NCBI RefSeq assembly: GCF_014892575.1
Contig: NZ_JADBGI010000031.1
Span: 1 to 64,000 of the forward strand
Direction of reading: 5' to 3'
From: Nocardiopsis coralli
Lineage (GTDB): Bacteria > Actinomycetota > Actinomycetes > Streptosporangiales > Streptosporangiaceae
DNA: 64,000 nt
Below the pieces are notes generated by a model. That model searched no databases, was not told where the DNA came from, and worked only from the letters and a program-made list of their open reading frames with translations. Shown here piece after piece: positions 9,172 to 18,014 of this stretch. The stretch's first letter is position 1. Each line of letters opens with the position of its first letter. The position numbers were made by a program, and so were the translations under genes.

Positions 9172-10104
9172 TCAGACGTCGTAGAGGTCGCGCAACGCCG
9201 CGTCGAGCTCGTCGGTGCTGGTGAAGTTCTCGATGACGCGCACCGGAACCCCGACGTCGCCCAAGGTCCGGGCGATCTCCTCCGACGTCAGGATCGCCTT
9301 GGCCTCACCGGCCCGCCCACGCGCGGAGATGGTGTCCGTGGCCTCCACGGTGAGGAACCGGGACCACCCCCAGGTGTCCAGGACCTGCTCGAGGGTGTTC
9401 TTCAGGAACAGCGAGGTCCCCAGGCCGTTGCCGCACACGGTCAGCACCAGGTGCCAGTCCTCGCCGGCGGATCCGGAGGGGGCCGCTGCCGAGGCGCCCC
9501 CGGCGTGTGCCTCCTCCGGGGCGGCCGTCGTTCCGGGGGTGTTGGCGGTCGCGGTGGTTCCGGCAGTTCCGGCAGTTCCGGTGGTTCCGGCAGTTCCGGC
9601 AGTTCCGGTGGTTCCGGTGCTTCCGGCGGTCCCGGTGGCCGGGGCAGGGGCCGGTTCCTGACCGGTGAGGATCGCCCTGACCTCGGCGGGCGACCGTGCG
9701 GCGTCGAGCGCGGCACGCTTGTCCGGCTTCCCGAGGATCTTGGCCAGGTCCGCCATCGCCCGGGTGTGAGCGCTGGAGTCCTCGGCGGCCAGCGCGACCA
9801 CCAGGTCGACCGGATCGTGCGACTCGTGCCCGAAAGCGACCGGTTCGGCCAGCCGCACCCACGACATCCCGGTCCGGAGCACGGCCCCGGAAGGGCGGGC
9901 GTGGGCGAAGGCGAAGCCCGGGGCGACCACGATGTAGGGGCCGTTCTCGGTGACGTTGTCGACCATCGCCTGCGTGTAGGCCTCGGTGGAGACCCCGGCG
10001 GATTCCAGGAGTGCTCCTGCGCTGCGGATCGCGTCCTGCCAGTCCGCGGCCTGCACGTCGAGAACGATGGACTCGTCGCTGATGAGTTCGTCGAGGGACG
10101 CCAT
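9172..10104 (-). CDS. PTS subunit IIA-IIB fusion of the ascorbate/mannitol type
   Basis: A 310-residue cytoplasmic phosphotransfer protein. Residues 1-150 form a mannitol/fructose-type IIA domain with the phosphorylatable His68 in GFAFAHARP. Residues 218-310 form a lactate-fold IIB domain with the phospho-Cys224 in VCGNGLGTS, as in UlaB. A linker of about 60 residues joins them, made of Thr/Gly/Ala repeats (TGTAGTAGTT and variants) encoded by a 9- to 12-base DNA repeat. IIA and IIB are separate proteins in E. coli (UlaC, UlaB), so the fusion should pass phosphate from HPr to IIA to IIB on one chain. It starts three bases after the HPr stop (TGAGCGATG), so translation is probably coupled. Confidence 0.88.
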   Translation of the reverse strand: MASLDELISDESIVLDVQAADWQDAIRSAGALLESAGVSTEAYTQAMVDNVTENGPYIVVAPGFAFAHARPSGAVLRTGMSWVRLAEPVAFGHESHDPVDLVVALAAEDSSAHTRAMADLAKILGKPDKRAALDAARSPAEVRAILTGQEPAPAPATGTAGSTGTTGTAGTAGTTGTAGTAGTTATANTPGTTAAPEEAHAGGASAAAPSGSAGEDWHLVLTVCGNGLGTSLFLKNTLEQVLDTWGWSRFLTVEATDTISARGRAGEAKAILTSEEIARTLGDVGVPVRVIENFTSTDELDAALRDLYDV

Positions 10105-10107
10105 CGC

Positions 10108-10380
10108 TCAGGTGTCCAGCTCGGTCTCGAGCGTTTCGGCCAGCTCCTGCAGGGCGGCCTCCGCGCCCTCACCCTCCGCGGTGAGAACGACTTCATGGCC
10201 GTACTCGGCGCCGAGCGCCATCAGCCCCAGGATGCTGGCGGCGTCGAACGACTCCTGCGGTGTGTCGGCCTTCGCGATGCTGATGGCCATCGGCTGCGCG
10301 GCGGCGGCCTTGACGAACACCGAGGCAGGGCGGGCGTGCAGACCGGCTTTGGAACCGACGGTGGCGGTCTTCTGTGGCAT
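10108..10380 (-). CDS. ptsH: HPr family phosphocarrier protein
   Basis: A 90-residue HPr. The active site is His15 in SKAGLHARPAS. The regulatory serine region is SILGLMALG, with Ser49 at the place of the usual Ser46, so both phosphorylation sites are kept. GGGAG precedes the ATG. It is the first gene of the operon with the IIA-IIB fusion and IIC. No enzyme I gene is in the window, so it must rely on an EI encoded elsewhere. It may be dedicated to this transporter, or be the general HPr of the cell. Confidence 0.9.
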   Translation of the reverse strand: MPQKTATVGSKAGLHARPASVFVKAAAAQPMAISIAKADTPQESFDAASILGLMALGAEYGHEVVLTAEGEGAEAALQELAETLETELDT

Positions 10381-10612
10381 GGGTTTCTCCCGAGGATCTG
10401 GTGATCATCTGCGCGCCGCCCGTACTGACGGTCCGGGTTCAGGGGTGAGGCCATCGGGGCGGAGGGGACAGGATGATATGCGGTGCGGGCCACAGGGGTA
10501 CCAGGCCTGAGGTGGGCGGCCGGCGGCGGGGTCCTCGCGCCCGTTCACCTGCTGCTGGGTCTGCGTCGCGCACCCGTTGCTGTGTCTGTCCCGGTTGCCC
10601 CGGTGACCCCGG

Positions 10613-10698
10613 TCAGCCTGGTCGCCCGGGTCGCTCCGCTTCCACTAGTCCTCCGTCCACGAGGAAGTCCCAGGCGACATCCGCCGACGCCCCGTCCT
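10613..10698 (-). pseudogene. 3' remnant of an OpuBC-type osmolyte-binding protein gene
   Basis: On the minus strand this reads SADVAWDFLVDGGLVEAE. It matches the C-terminus of the substrate-binding protein at 14408 (PADVAWDFLVQEGFVSAG). The DNA 10658-10686 is identical over 29 bases to 14435-14463. Upstream of it the frame is Arg/Pro-rich and unrelated, so only the tail of the gene is left. Confidence 0.6.
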
Positions 10699-10720
10699 CC
10701 ACACAGACGTGCGGAAGGTT

Positions 10721-10756
10721 GGTCGGTCGCCCGAGTTCCGCGCGGGGTGGGTGGGG
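10721..10756 (+). repeat. dispersed repeat, copy B
   Basis: Second copy of the 36-base repeat at 4351-4386, here about 40 bases before the amidohydrolase start and next to the OpuBC remnant. The rest of the gap 10381-10798 shows no gene. Confidence 0.7.
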
Positions 10757-10798
10757 ACGCTGGGGGAGAAGGGCAGCAGGTGGAAGGGGTGGGACACC

Positions 10799-11944
10799 AT
10801 GGCCACAGGTTCCGATCCGGGTGGCAGCTCTGTTCCGGGTGGCACCTTCGGTCGGGGAGGCGCCTCCGGCCCGGGCAGCACCTCGCTTCCGGGCCGCGAC
10901 GCCGACCTGGGCAGTGCGCCTGACCCCGACAGCGCCCCTGACCCGGGTGACCCGGGCAGTGTTCGGGCACGGGCGACCGCGATCGACACCCACGCACACG
11001 TGTATCCGGCCTGGTACCTGGACCGTCTCGAAGAGATCGGCGTCGACCCACAGAGCACGAGGATCGCCCGCGGCCTGGGCGCGGACTCGACCGGCCAGGA
11101 CCTGGCGGAGCGCTTCCGGTGGATGGACCGCGCACGGGTCGGCCTGCAGGTGCTCGCCGTGACACCCCAGGTCCCTTCCGGCCCCGACCCGGCGTCCTCA
11201 CTCGCCGCCGCCCGGGAGGTCAACGACCACTACGCCGACCTCGTGCGCGGCCGCCCCGACCGGTTCCTCGCGTACGGAACGCTCCCGCTCCCGCACATCC
11301 GGGAATCCCTCGCCGAGATCCCGCGCATCTTCGGGGAGCTCGGCATGGCCGGGGTGTCAGTCACGACGCTCGCCGGCGGCCTCTCCCTCGCGAGCAGTGA
11401 ACTCGACCCCGTGTGGGAAGCGCTCGACGAGCACGGCGCCGTGGTCAACATTCACCCCACCGGGTGCGGGGCGCGCTCGCCCATGATCACCGAGCACCGG
11501 CTGGAATGGGTCAACGGAGCCCCCGTCGAGGACGCGACCGCCACGCTGCACCTGCTCAAGGCCGACGTTCCCCGCCGGTTTCCGCGCCTGCGCTTCCACA
11601 TCGCGCACCTGGGCGGGGACCTCCCCTTCCTCGCACAGAGGATCGAGGACAACTACGAGGACTGGAACGCCTTCCCGGCCTCACCGAACGAGGTCCTGCG
11701 CACCATGTGGTTCGACGCGGCCAACTTCCACACGCCGTCGCTGCAGCTCGCCGCGGCCACACTCGGGGCGTCGCAGATCCTCGCCGGTTCCGACCACCCG
11801 TACTTCCAGCGGGAGAAGTACGTCAGGGCGTTCCACTACGTTCGCCGGGCGCCCCTGTCCGAGGCGGACATCGACGCTGTGCTCACCGGCAACGCCGCGG
11901 CGCTCTACGGGTTGGAGGGCAACGGCCGGGCCGGGGGCCGTTGA
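10799..11944 (+). CDS. amidohydrolase family (ACMSD-type) metal-dependent hydrolase or decarboxylase
   Basis: A 381-residue TIM-barrel enzyme of the amidohydrolase_2 group. After about 60 low-complexity Gly/Ser/Asp residues the barrel opens with the metal motif DTHAHVY (HxH). Further metal-type residues are the His in NIHPTG, the His in FHIAHLGGD, and the Asp in GSDHPYF. This layout fits ACMSD, gamma-resorcylate and 6-methylsalicylate decarboxylase-like enzymes, which split off CO2 from small aromatic or picolinic acids. The substrate cannot be told from sequence. The ATG at 10799 has a G-rich GGAAGGGG upstream; the disordered lead makes the true start uncertain. The gene has no obvious operon partner. 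Confidence 0.8.
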   Translation: MATGSDPGGSSVPGGTFGRGGASGPGSTSLPGRDADLGSAPDPDSAPDPGDPGSVRARATAIDTHAHVYPAWYLDRLEEIGVDPQSTRIARGLGADSTGQDLAERFRWMDRARVGLQVLAVTPQVPSGPDPASSLAAAREVNDHYADLVRGRPDRFLAYGTLPLPHIRESLAEIPRIFGELGMAGVSVTTLAGGLSLASSELDPVWEALDEHGAVVNIHPTGCGARSPMITEHRLEWVNGAPVEDATATLHLLKADVPRRFPRLRFHIAHLGGDLPFLAQRIEDNYEDWNAFPASPNEVLRTMWFDAANFHTPSLQLAAATLGASQILAGSDHPYFQREKYVRAFHYVRRAPLSEADIDAVLTGNAAALYGLEGNGRAGGR

Positions 11945-11974
11945 GGGCCGACCCGGGCCCGGCCGTCCGACGCT

Positions 11975-12916
11975 TCACAGCAGCGGCGTAGCGCCCTGCG
12001 GTCCGACCTGTTCGGCGATCGCCCGCCCGAAGGCCTCCATGCCCTGCTCGTTGGGGTGCAACGGGGCGGCCGCGCTCTGCGGAACCAGTCCCTCGATGAA
12101 ACGCTCCTCCGGGTCCGCGCACACGTCGTGCCCGGTCCCCACCGCTTCCAGGTCCACGTACGTCGCACCGTGCTCGTGCGCCCGATCGGCGAGGGCCTCG
12201 TTGAGGTAGCTCGTCGAGCCCTGCAGATAGTCGGCGTCATCGGCCCAGACCGGCTGGGTCGGCCAGCAGCCGCCTTCCCGGATGTAGTGCCCATAGCCCG
12301 CCACGACGACCTCGGCGTCCGGGGAACGCTCACCGATCTCAGCCAGCGCCTCGTCGAGCTCGGGAACCCAGGCGTCCACCGCCTCGGCGATGGTGTCACC
12401 GCCGTCGCCGGTCAGCGCCTCCTCACACGACCTGCCGTGGGGTTCGGGGGCGAGATTGATGCACGAGAGCGCGTGCACGACCAGGTCGACGTCGTTGCCG
12501 CCGACCGTGAGGGTGACCAGGTCGGTGTCCTCCTCCAGGGCGTCGTACTGCGGGGGAAGGAACCCGAACTGGCGGCCCTCGAAGTCGGAGGTCTTCGCGC
12601 CCGAACACGTCACGTCGTTCAGCTCGGCGCCCAGCTCCTCGGCCAGGACGGCCGGGTAGTTCCGGTTCGAACGCAGGCAGGCCAGGTTGGGGTCCTGGTC
12701 CGGGATGAGGGGGCCCGCGGCGGCCGAATCCCCCAGTGCCACGTAGTCGAAAGTGCCCGCCGTCGCGCCGACCTCAGCCCCGTCGCTGTCGCCGGTGTCC
12801 GCGCCGCCGGTGTCGTCCGTGCGTTCCGGTGCGCTCGCGTGCGCCGGCGGGGCCGCCCATCCGAGGCCGGCCGCCAGCACGACCACGACACCGCTCTTGA
12901 TCCATCTTCCGCTCAT
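11975..12916 (-). CDS. secreted SGNH/GDSL hydrolase (lipase/esterase)
   Basis: A 313-residue exported esterase. It begins with a typical signal peptide (MSGRWIKSGVVVVLAAGLGW, cut near AHASA), then an acidic Asp/Gly linker. The SGNH fold follows: the nucleophile Ser64 in ALGDSAAAG, the block II Gly, Asn in VGGNDVD, and catalytic His287 in PLHPNEQG with Asp-type context. The three cysteine pairs expected of the Streptomyces SCO/Rv0518 type are plausible: C in ACLRSN/TCSG, SCIN/SCEE and GCWP/VCAD. The substrate is probably a lipid or acyl ester outside the cell. It is convergent with the amidohydrolase and divergent from the PucR gene. Confidence 0.88.
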   Translation of the reverse strand: MSGRWIKSGVVVVLAAGLGWAAPPAHASAPERTDDTGGADTGDSDGAEVGATAGTFDYVALGDSAAAGPLIPDQDPNLACLRSNRNYPAVLAEELGAELNDVTCSGAKTSDFEGRQFGFLPPQYDALEEDTDLVTLTVGGNDVDLVVHALSCINLAPEPHGRSCEEALTGDGGDTIAEAVDAWVPELDEALAEIGERSPDAEVVVAGYGHYIREGGCWPTQPVWADDADYLQGSTSYLNEALADRAHEHGATYVDLEAVGTGHDVCADPEERFIEGLVPQSAAAPLHPNEQGMEAFGRAIAEQVGPQGATPLL

Positions 12917-13021
12917 ACTGCCTCCGCTGTACGTTCGCGGTCAGTGACCTTCCAGAGCATGGTGTGGGTCACAGGCGCCCCGTCGCCTTGGAACCTGAAC
13001 AGAGTTGTGGAGGCCGCCGTT

Positions 13022-14356
13022 GTGACCCGTGACAAGACCGGCGAGCACACGGGCCCGCCCCTGCCCGCCACCCCCTCCCCGACGACCCGTCCCCGCACCC
13101 CCGAGTACCGGCCCCCGAGCATCGGCGGCACCGAGGCACACCTGCGGCTCCTCGCCCGACTGCCCGAACTCACCGCGCTCACCACGGCACAGCTCGTCGA
13201 ACACATCGCGGTCTACGCACGCCTGCCCGCCGAGGAGATCGACGGGGAGGTCCGCGACATCGCCGCATGGCTCATCCGCACCTTCGCCGAGACCTTGAGG
13301 ACCGGACGCCCGCCCGAGGCCGCCGACCTCGACCGGTTGCGCCTGTCCGCGGCCAAGCGGGCCGAGGAGGGCGTGGCCGCGGACGCGGTCGTCTCCGCCT
13401 ACCACGTGGGTGCCTGCGCCTGCGCGGACGACCTCTTCTCCAGGGCCGAACCGGACGACCTGCCCGACGTGCTCGCCCTCAACAGAACCCTCGTCGACTA
13501 CCTCGGCCGGGTCTGCGCCGCCGTCACCGCCGGCTACACCGAGGAGTACCGGGCCCTGCTCGGCGAAGGCACCGCCGAACGCCAGTCCCTGCTCTCGACC
13601 CTGCTCGCGGGGGAGTGGGAACAGGGGGCACCCGACCACGCCGGGGTCCGCCCCGAACCCTGTTACCTCGTGCTCTCCCTGTCCGTGGGAACCCACCCGG
13701 ACGAGCACGCCAGCGGCGTCGACACGGCCGTGGCCGCCCGGCGCAAGGTCAGGCGCCTGCGTACCGAACTCGAACGCCACAGCGCCGCGCCCGTCCTGAC
13801 CCGCATCTCCCCGAGCGAGGGCGTCGCCCTGCTCCCGCACCCCGGCCCGCCCACCCACGTCGCCGACCGGGACTGGCAGAGGGTCGAGGAGCTCCTACGC
13901 ATGCTGACCCGCACCGCCGGCGTTCCGGTCACCGCGGGCGCGGCCCCCAGCGACCCGGGCGGGGTTCCAGAGGCCGCGCGCCTGGCCGCGCAGCTGCGCA
14001 CCATCGCCGTGTCCGGACGCCGGCCACCGGGACTTTACCGCCTCACCGACCTGCTGCTGGAGTACCAGCTCACCCGGCCCGGGCCCGCCCTCGACCACCT
14101 GGTCGGCCTGCTCTCGCCCGGCCTCGACCACCCCGACCTGCTGCCCACCCTGCGCTCTTTCCTGGACAGCGACCTCAACCGGCGGAGCACGGCCACGCGG
14201 TTGGGGGTGCACCCCAACACGGTGGACTACCGCCTGCGCCGGCTCACCAGGCGTACCGGGCTCGACCTGGCACGCAACCACGACCGGATGCTCGCCCGTG
14301 CGGCGCTGGCCGCGTTGGACCTCAGGGAGGGAGAGGCCACGGAGCCCGGGCCCTGA
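13022..14356 (+). CDS. PucR/CdaR family transcriptional regulator
   Basis: A 444-residue regulator. The N-terminal region (about 40-180) resembles the RsbRD-type helical sensor domain (LPELTALTTAQLVEHI...). A middle degenerate GGDEF-like domain follows, and the C-terminal PucR helix-turn-helix reads DLNRRSTATRLGVHPNTVDYRLRRL. This family switches catabolic operons in response to a small molecule. I chose the GTG at 13022 because GGAGG lies eight bases upstream. It is convergent with the OpuB-type transporter operon. A second PucR gene lies beyond the M24 gene, so this one may control either the esterase gene, from which it is divergent, or the transporter. Confidence 0.88.
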   Translation: MTRDKTGEHTGPPLPATPSPTTRPRTPEYRPPSIGGTEAHLRLLARLPELTALTTAQLVEHIAVYARLPAEEIDGEVRDIAAWLIRTFAETLRTGRPPEAADLDRLRLSAAKRAEEGVAADAVVSAYHVGACACADDLFSRAEPDDLPDVLALNRTLVDYLGRVCAAVTAGYTEEYRALLGEGTAERQSLLSTLLAGEWEQGAPDHAGVRPEPCYLVLSLSVGTHPDEHASGVDTAVAARRKVRRLRTELERHSAAPVLTRISPSEGVALLPHPGPPTHVADRDWQRVEELLRMLTRTAGVPVTAGAAPSDPGGVPEAARLAAQLRTIAVSGRRPPGLYRLTDLLLEYQLTRPGPALDHLVGLLSPGLDHPDLLPTLRSFLDSDLNRRSTATRLGVHPNTVDYRLRRLTRRTGLDLARNHDRMLARAALAALDLREGEATEPGP

Positions 14357-14407
14357 GGTGCGGGGGCGCTGGGCGCATTGGTGGCCGGTCACGCCGCGAC
14401 GGTCGCC

Positions 14408-15385
14408 TCACCCCGCGGACACGAAGCCCTCCTGCACGAGGAAGTCCCAGGCGACATCCGCCGGCTCCTCGCCCTCCACATCGACACGGGCGTTGAGCCC
14501 GGTCATCGTGTCGTCGTCCAGGCGCTCGGTCAGCGGGTCCATCAGCTCGGCGATCTGCGGGTACTCCGCCAAGGCCTCCGCGTTCACCACGGCGGAGGCG
14601 TTGTAGCGGGGGAAGTACCCCTCGTCGTCCTCGAGCAGCACCAGATCCAGGGCGAGGACACGGCCGTCGGTGCTCTGCACCTGGGCGGCGGTGCAGACAC
14701 CGTCGGCCACAGCCTGGTAGGTGGCGCCCTCGTCCATGAGGCTCTGGGCCTCGCGGGGCACCGGCGGGATCCCGTACTGCTCCAACATCGGTTCGAAACC
14801 GTCGTTGCGGGCCGCGAACTGGGCGTCGAGGCAGAAGGTGCGGTCGGCCTCGTCCAGATCGGCGAGGTCGGAGATCCGACTCAGACCGAGCTCCTCCGCC
14901 GTCTCCCGGGTCACCGCGAACGCGTAGGTGTTGTTCAGGTCGGCCGGTTCCAACCACGCCAGGCCGTTCTCCGCGTCGGCGTCGCGAACGGCCTCGTACT
15001 GTCCGCGTTCGTCGTCGATCGGTTCCTCGTTGCCCAGGTAGTTGATCCAGCCCGTCCCCGTGTACTCCCAGTGCAGATCCAGGTGCCCTTGCAGCATCGA
15101 CTCACGGCCGCTGTTGGACCCCGGGATGTTGGTGAGGTCCTCCACCTCGGCCCCCGCCGACCGCATCAGGATCACGGCCATCTTTCCGAGCACGATCTGT
15201 TCGGTGAAGTCCTTCGACCCCACACTGAGGGTGGCGCCGTCCAACTCCACCCCCTCGACCGGGCCGGCCGGATCCCCGCTCGGCGTGTAGCCGCCCGCGG
15301 TGCCCAGACCGCAACCGGCCAGCACCCCGAGCGCGACAGCACCCGCCGTCAACGCACCTGCCCTGGACATGGTCGGTCGGTTCAT
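14408..15385 (-). CDS. glycine betaine/choline-type ABC transporter substrate-binding lipoprotein (OpuBC/OsmF)
   Basis: A 325-residue lipoprotein. The signal ends in a lipobox (LGVLAGCG). The mature protein has the family marks VGSKDFTEQIVLGKM, a tyrosine in LHWEYTGTGW, GLAWLEPADLNNTYAFAV and VLLEDDEGYFPRYNASAVV, and it closes with ADVAWDFL. This is the quaternary-amine-binding family (betaine, choline, carnitine, glycine betaine-like sulfonium compounds). The ATG at 15385 overlaps the stop of the upstream permease by ATGA. It is the last gene of a five-gene operon with two permeases, an ATPase and an M24 hydrolase. Confidence 0.9.
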   Translation of the reverse strand: MNRPTMSRAGALTAGAVALGVLAGCGLGTAGGYTPSGDPAGPVEGVELDGATLSVGSKDFTEQIVLGKMAVILMRSAGAEVEDLTNIPGSNSGRESMLQGHLDLHWEYTGTGWINYLGNEEPIDDERGQYEAVRDADAENGLAWLEPADLNNTYAFAVTRETAEELGLSRISDLADLDEADRTFCLDAQFAARNDGFEPMLEQYGIPPVPREAQSLMDEGATYQAVADGVCTAAQVQSTDGRVLALDLVLLEDDEGYFPRYNASAVVNAEALAEYPQIAELMDPLTERLDDDTMTGLNARVDVEGEEPADVAWDFLVQEGFVSAG

Positions 15386-16131
15386 ACGAGCCCCCGAGGC
15401 CGCAGGAGCAACTCCATGACACGGCCGGCCCACTCCACGAGCAGCGCCAGCAGAGCCACGAGGATCGCCCCCGAGACCAGAATCGAATAGCGGAACATGA
15501 TGATGCCGGTCTGGACGAGCAGGCCCAGGCCTCCGGCGTCGATGAAGGTCGCGAACGCCGCCGCGCCCACCAGCAGGACGAGCGCCGTGCGCGCGCCCGC
15601 CATGATCACGGGCATCGCGACGGGCAGTTCCACGCGCATCAGCACCTGCGTCGGCGACATGCCCATCCCGCGCGCCGCCTCGACCGTGCCCCGGTCGACG
15701 CCGCGCAGGCCCGCGACCGTGTTGGCCAGCACCGGCAGGAACGCGTACAGCGTCAGCGCCAGCACCGCCGTCCAGAGGCCGAAGCCCAGCACGAGCGCCA
15801 GCAGCACGATCACGCCGATCACCGGGGCCGCCTGCCCGGCGTTGGCGATCCCCGTCACCAGAGGGGACAGGAACGCGGCGCGGCTGCGGGTCAACAGCAC
15901 ACCGCAGGGAACCGCGAGTGCCAGCACCAGCACGGTGCAGATGAGCACGATCTGCAGGTGCTGCCAGGTGAGCTCGAGGATGTTGCTCCACGTCAACAGC
16001 CGGGCCTCGACGTCCCCGAGGTCCGCGGTCAGCCGCCAGATCACCCATGCGGCCAGGACCAGCACGACGAACGCCGGCAACCCTTGGATGAGCAGCTTGT
16101 CCTCGCGCGAGAGTGTGGACAGCCGCCGCAT
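15382..16131 (-). CDS. OpuB-type ABC transporter permease, second subunit
   Basis: A 249-residue membrane subunit with about six helices. It carries the binding-protein-dependent permease (EAA) motif in VEAARGMGMSPTQVLMRVELPVAMPVIMAG. Near the N-terminus the family segment PCGVLLTR is seen. Its start overlaps the stop of the ATPase gene (TGATG) and its stop overlaps the next start (ATGA), so the three are translationally coupled. It pairs with the other permease at 17285 to form the heterodimeric channel. Confidence 0.9.
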   Translation of the reverse strand: MRRLSTLSREDKLLIQGLPAFVVLVLAAWVIWRLTADLGDVEARLLTWSNILELTWQHLQIVLICTVLVLALAVPCGVLLTRSRAAFLSPLVTGIANAGQAAPVIGVIVLLALVLGFGLWTAVLALTLYAFLPVLANTVAGLRGVDRGTVEAARGMGMSPTQVLMRVELPVAMPVIMAGARTALVLLVGAAAFATFIDAGGLGLLVQTGIIMFRYSILVSGAILVALLALLVEWAGRVMELLLRPRGLV

Positions 16132-17288
16132 CACAGGGCTTCCTTCTGCAGGCCCTGGATGTGCGCGGTGACCGTGTCGTAGCTGATCACCCCGAGGTAG
16201 CGGTCCCGTGCTCCGGTGACCATCGCACCCCCGTGGCTGGAGACCAGCATCGCGTCCAGGGCGTCGGACAGGGTGGAGCGGTGGTCGACGACCGTCTGCA
16301 GCGCGTGGCCGGGCGCCGGCACCGTGCGGTGCTGGGCGAGCGTGCGCAGGAACAGCCATTCCCGAGGGCGGTCGCGCTCGTCCAGGACCACGACGGACCT
16401 CTCACCGGCGGCCTCGACCCGGGGGACGACCTCCGCCACCGGTTCACCCACACGGCAGGTCTGCGGGTGGCTCAACCCCAGCTCACCCACGCGTTGCAGG
16501 GTGAGCTGCTTGAGCTTGGACCCGGACCCGATGAAGTCCGCGACAAAATCGTCGGCGGGCGAGGCAAGGATCGTCTCCGGGGCGTCGTACTGGGCGATGT
16601 GCGCGCCCTCCTGCAGGATCAGGATCCGGTCGCCCAGTTTGATGGCCTCGTCGATGTCGTGCGTGACGCAGACGATGGTCTTGCGCAGCTCCTCCTGGAT
16701 GCTCATGAGCTCGTCCTGCAGCCGCTGCCGGGTGATGGGGTCCACAGCGCCGAACGGTTCGTCCATGAGCACGATCGGAGGGTCTGCCGCGAGCCCGCGG
16801 GCCACACCCACGCGCTGTTGTTGCCCGCCGGACAGCTCCTTGGGGAACCGGTCCCGGTAGACGTGCGGGTCCAGCCCGACCATGTCCAGGAGCTCGTCCA
16901 CGCGTTCGGCCGTGCGATCGCGTTCCCAGTGGAGCAGGCCGGGGACCAGCCCGACGTTGTCCGCGACGGTCATGTGGGGAAGCAGTCCGCCGCCCTGGAT
17001 GACGTAACCGATCGAACGCCGCAACCGGGTCGGATCGTGGGCCGTGATGTCCTCGCCGTCGATCAGGATTCTGCCGGAGTCCGGTTCGATCAGCCGGTTG
17101 ATCATCTTCAACGACGTGGTCTTGCCGCAGCCGGACGGGCCGACGAACATCACGGTCTCGCCCGGTTCCACGGTGAGCGACAGGCCGCCGACCGCCGGGG
17201 CCTTCTGCCCCGCGTACTGCTTGACCACGTCCACGAGCTCGAGCTGCGCCCCGGTACCGGCCTGTTCTGTGGTGGCGGTCTGATTCAT
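16131..17288 (-). CDS. OpuB/ProV-type ABC transporter ATP-binding protein with CBS region
   Basis: A 385-residue ATPase that powers quaternary-amine uptake. It has Walker A GPSGCGKTT, the Q-loop, the signature LSGGQQQR, Walker B IVLMDEPFGAVDP and the switch His in VTHDIDEA. After about residue 235 it carries a C-terminal CBS-like region (RSVVVLDERDRPREWLFL... GGAMVTGARDRYLGVISYD), which senses ionic strength or cyclic-di-AMP in OpuA/OpuC relatives. The start overlaps the stop of the first permease by ATGA. Substrate specificity lies with the binding protein. Confidence 0.92.
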   Translation of the reverse strand: MNQTATTEQAGTGAQLELVDVVKQYAGQKAPAVGGLSLTVEPGETVMFVGPSGCGKTTSLKMINRLIEPDSGRILIDGEDITAHDPTRLRRSIGYVIQGGGLLPHMTVADNVGLVPGLLHWERDRTAERVDELLDMVGLDPHVYRDRFPKELSGGQQQRVGVARGLAADPPIVLMDEPFGAVDPITRQRLQDELMSIQEELRKTIVCVTHDIDEAIKLGDRILILQEGAHIAQYDAPETILASPADDFVADFIGSGSKLKQLTLQRVGELGLSHPQTCRVGEPVAEVVPRVEAAGERSVVVLDERDRPREWLFLRTLAQHRTVPAPGHALQTVVDHRSTLSDALDAMLVSSHGGAMVTGARDRYLGVISYDTVTAHIQGLQKEAL

Positions 17289-17926
17289 ACGGTGATCCCC
17301 TTCGGAGTGGTCAGGCGCGAGAGCAGGACGAGAACGGCGTCCAGGACCAGGGCCAGGAGCACGATCCCGACGGTGCCCACGAGCGCGGAGTTCAGGGCGT
17401 TCGCGCCGCCGGCCTGAGCGAGCCCGGTGAAGATGTACGTGCCGAGCCCCGGGCCGAGGGCGTAGGCGGCGATCGCCGCGACACCCATCGACATCTGTGC
17501 CGACACCCGGACACCGGTCATGACCACCGGCCAGGCCAGGGGGAGGCGCACCCGCCAGAACACGGCGGCACCGCTCATGCCCTGTCCCCGCGCGGCTTCG
17601 ATGAGTCCGGCGTCCACGCCCTGCAGGCCGACCACGGTGTTCCGCAGGACGGGCAGAGTCGCGTAGAAGGTCACCAGCACCACTGCCGGGACCGCGCCGA
17701 TACCGACCAGGGGCAGAAGCAGCCCCAGGAGCGCGAAGGAGGGGATGGTCAGACCCACGGCGGAGACGGTGTTGGCCACCGGGGCCAGGCCCTCGCGCGA
17801 GGTGACCAGGGCCGCCAGCGCAACTGCGGCGACGGTCGCCAGAAGAAGGGACTGAACGACCAGGGAGAAATGTTGATACGACTGAAAGAGAACGTCCGTC
17901 CAGCGCGCATCGATGAACTGGACCAT
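17285..17926 (-). CDS. OpuB-type ABC transporter permease, first subunit
   Basis: A 213-residue permease of the ProW/OpuBB family with five or six helices. The EAA loop is visible as LIEAARGQGMSGAAVFWRVRLPLAWPVVMTG. It is the first transporter gene, 89 bases after the M24 hydrolase, and is coupled by ATGA to the ATPase gene. That spacing and the common strand suggest one transcript. Confidence 0.9.
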   Translation of the reverse strand: MVQFIDARWTDVLFQSYQHFSLVVQSLLLATVAAVALAALVTSREGLAPVANTVSAVGLTIPSFALLGLLLPLVGIGAVPAVVLVTFYATLPVLRNTVVGLQGVDAGLIEAARGQGMSGAAVFWRVRLPLAWPVVMTGVRVSAQMSMGVAAIAAYALGPGLGTYIFTGLAQAGGANALNSALVGTVGIVLLALVLDAVLVLLSRLTTPKGITV

Positions 17927-18014
17927 CGAATTATTTCCTGTTCGGAATCTGAAGGTCTCTGTGCATGCTCACTTCGAGGTGAGTTCGTTCTGCGGTGGTT
18001 TTCGCGGCGGGGGA

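Noticed and set aside
7546..10404. Plus-strand open frame of 952 codons across the PTS genes
   Set aside because: Entirely antisense to three convincing PTS genes; its product is Gln/His/Arg-rich and domain-free.
12056..13021. Upstream extension of the first PucR gene
   Set aside because: The extra 322 codons are antisense to the SGNH esterase; GTG 13022 has a strong ribosome site.
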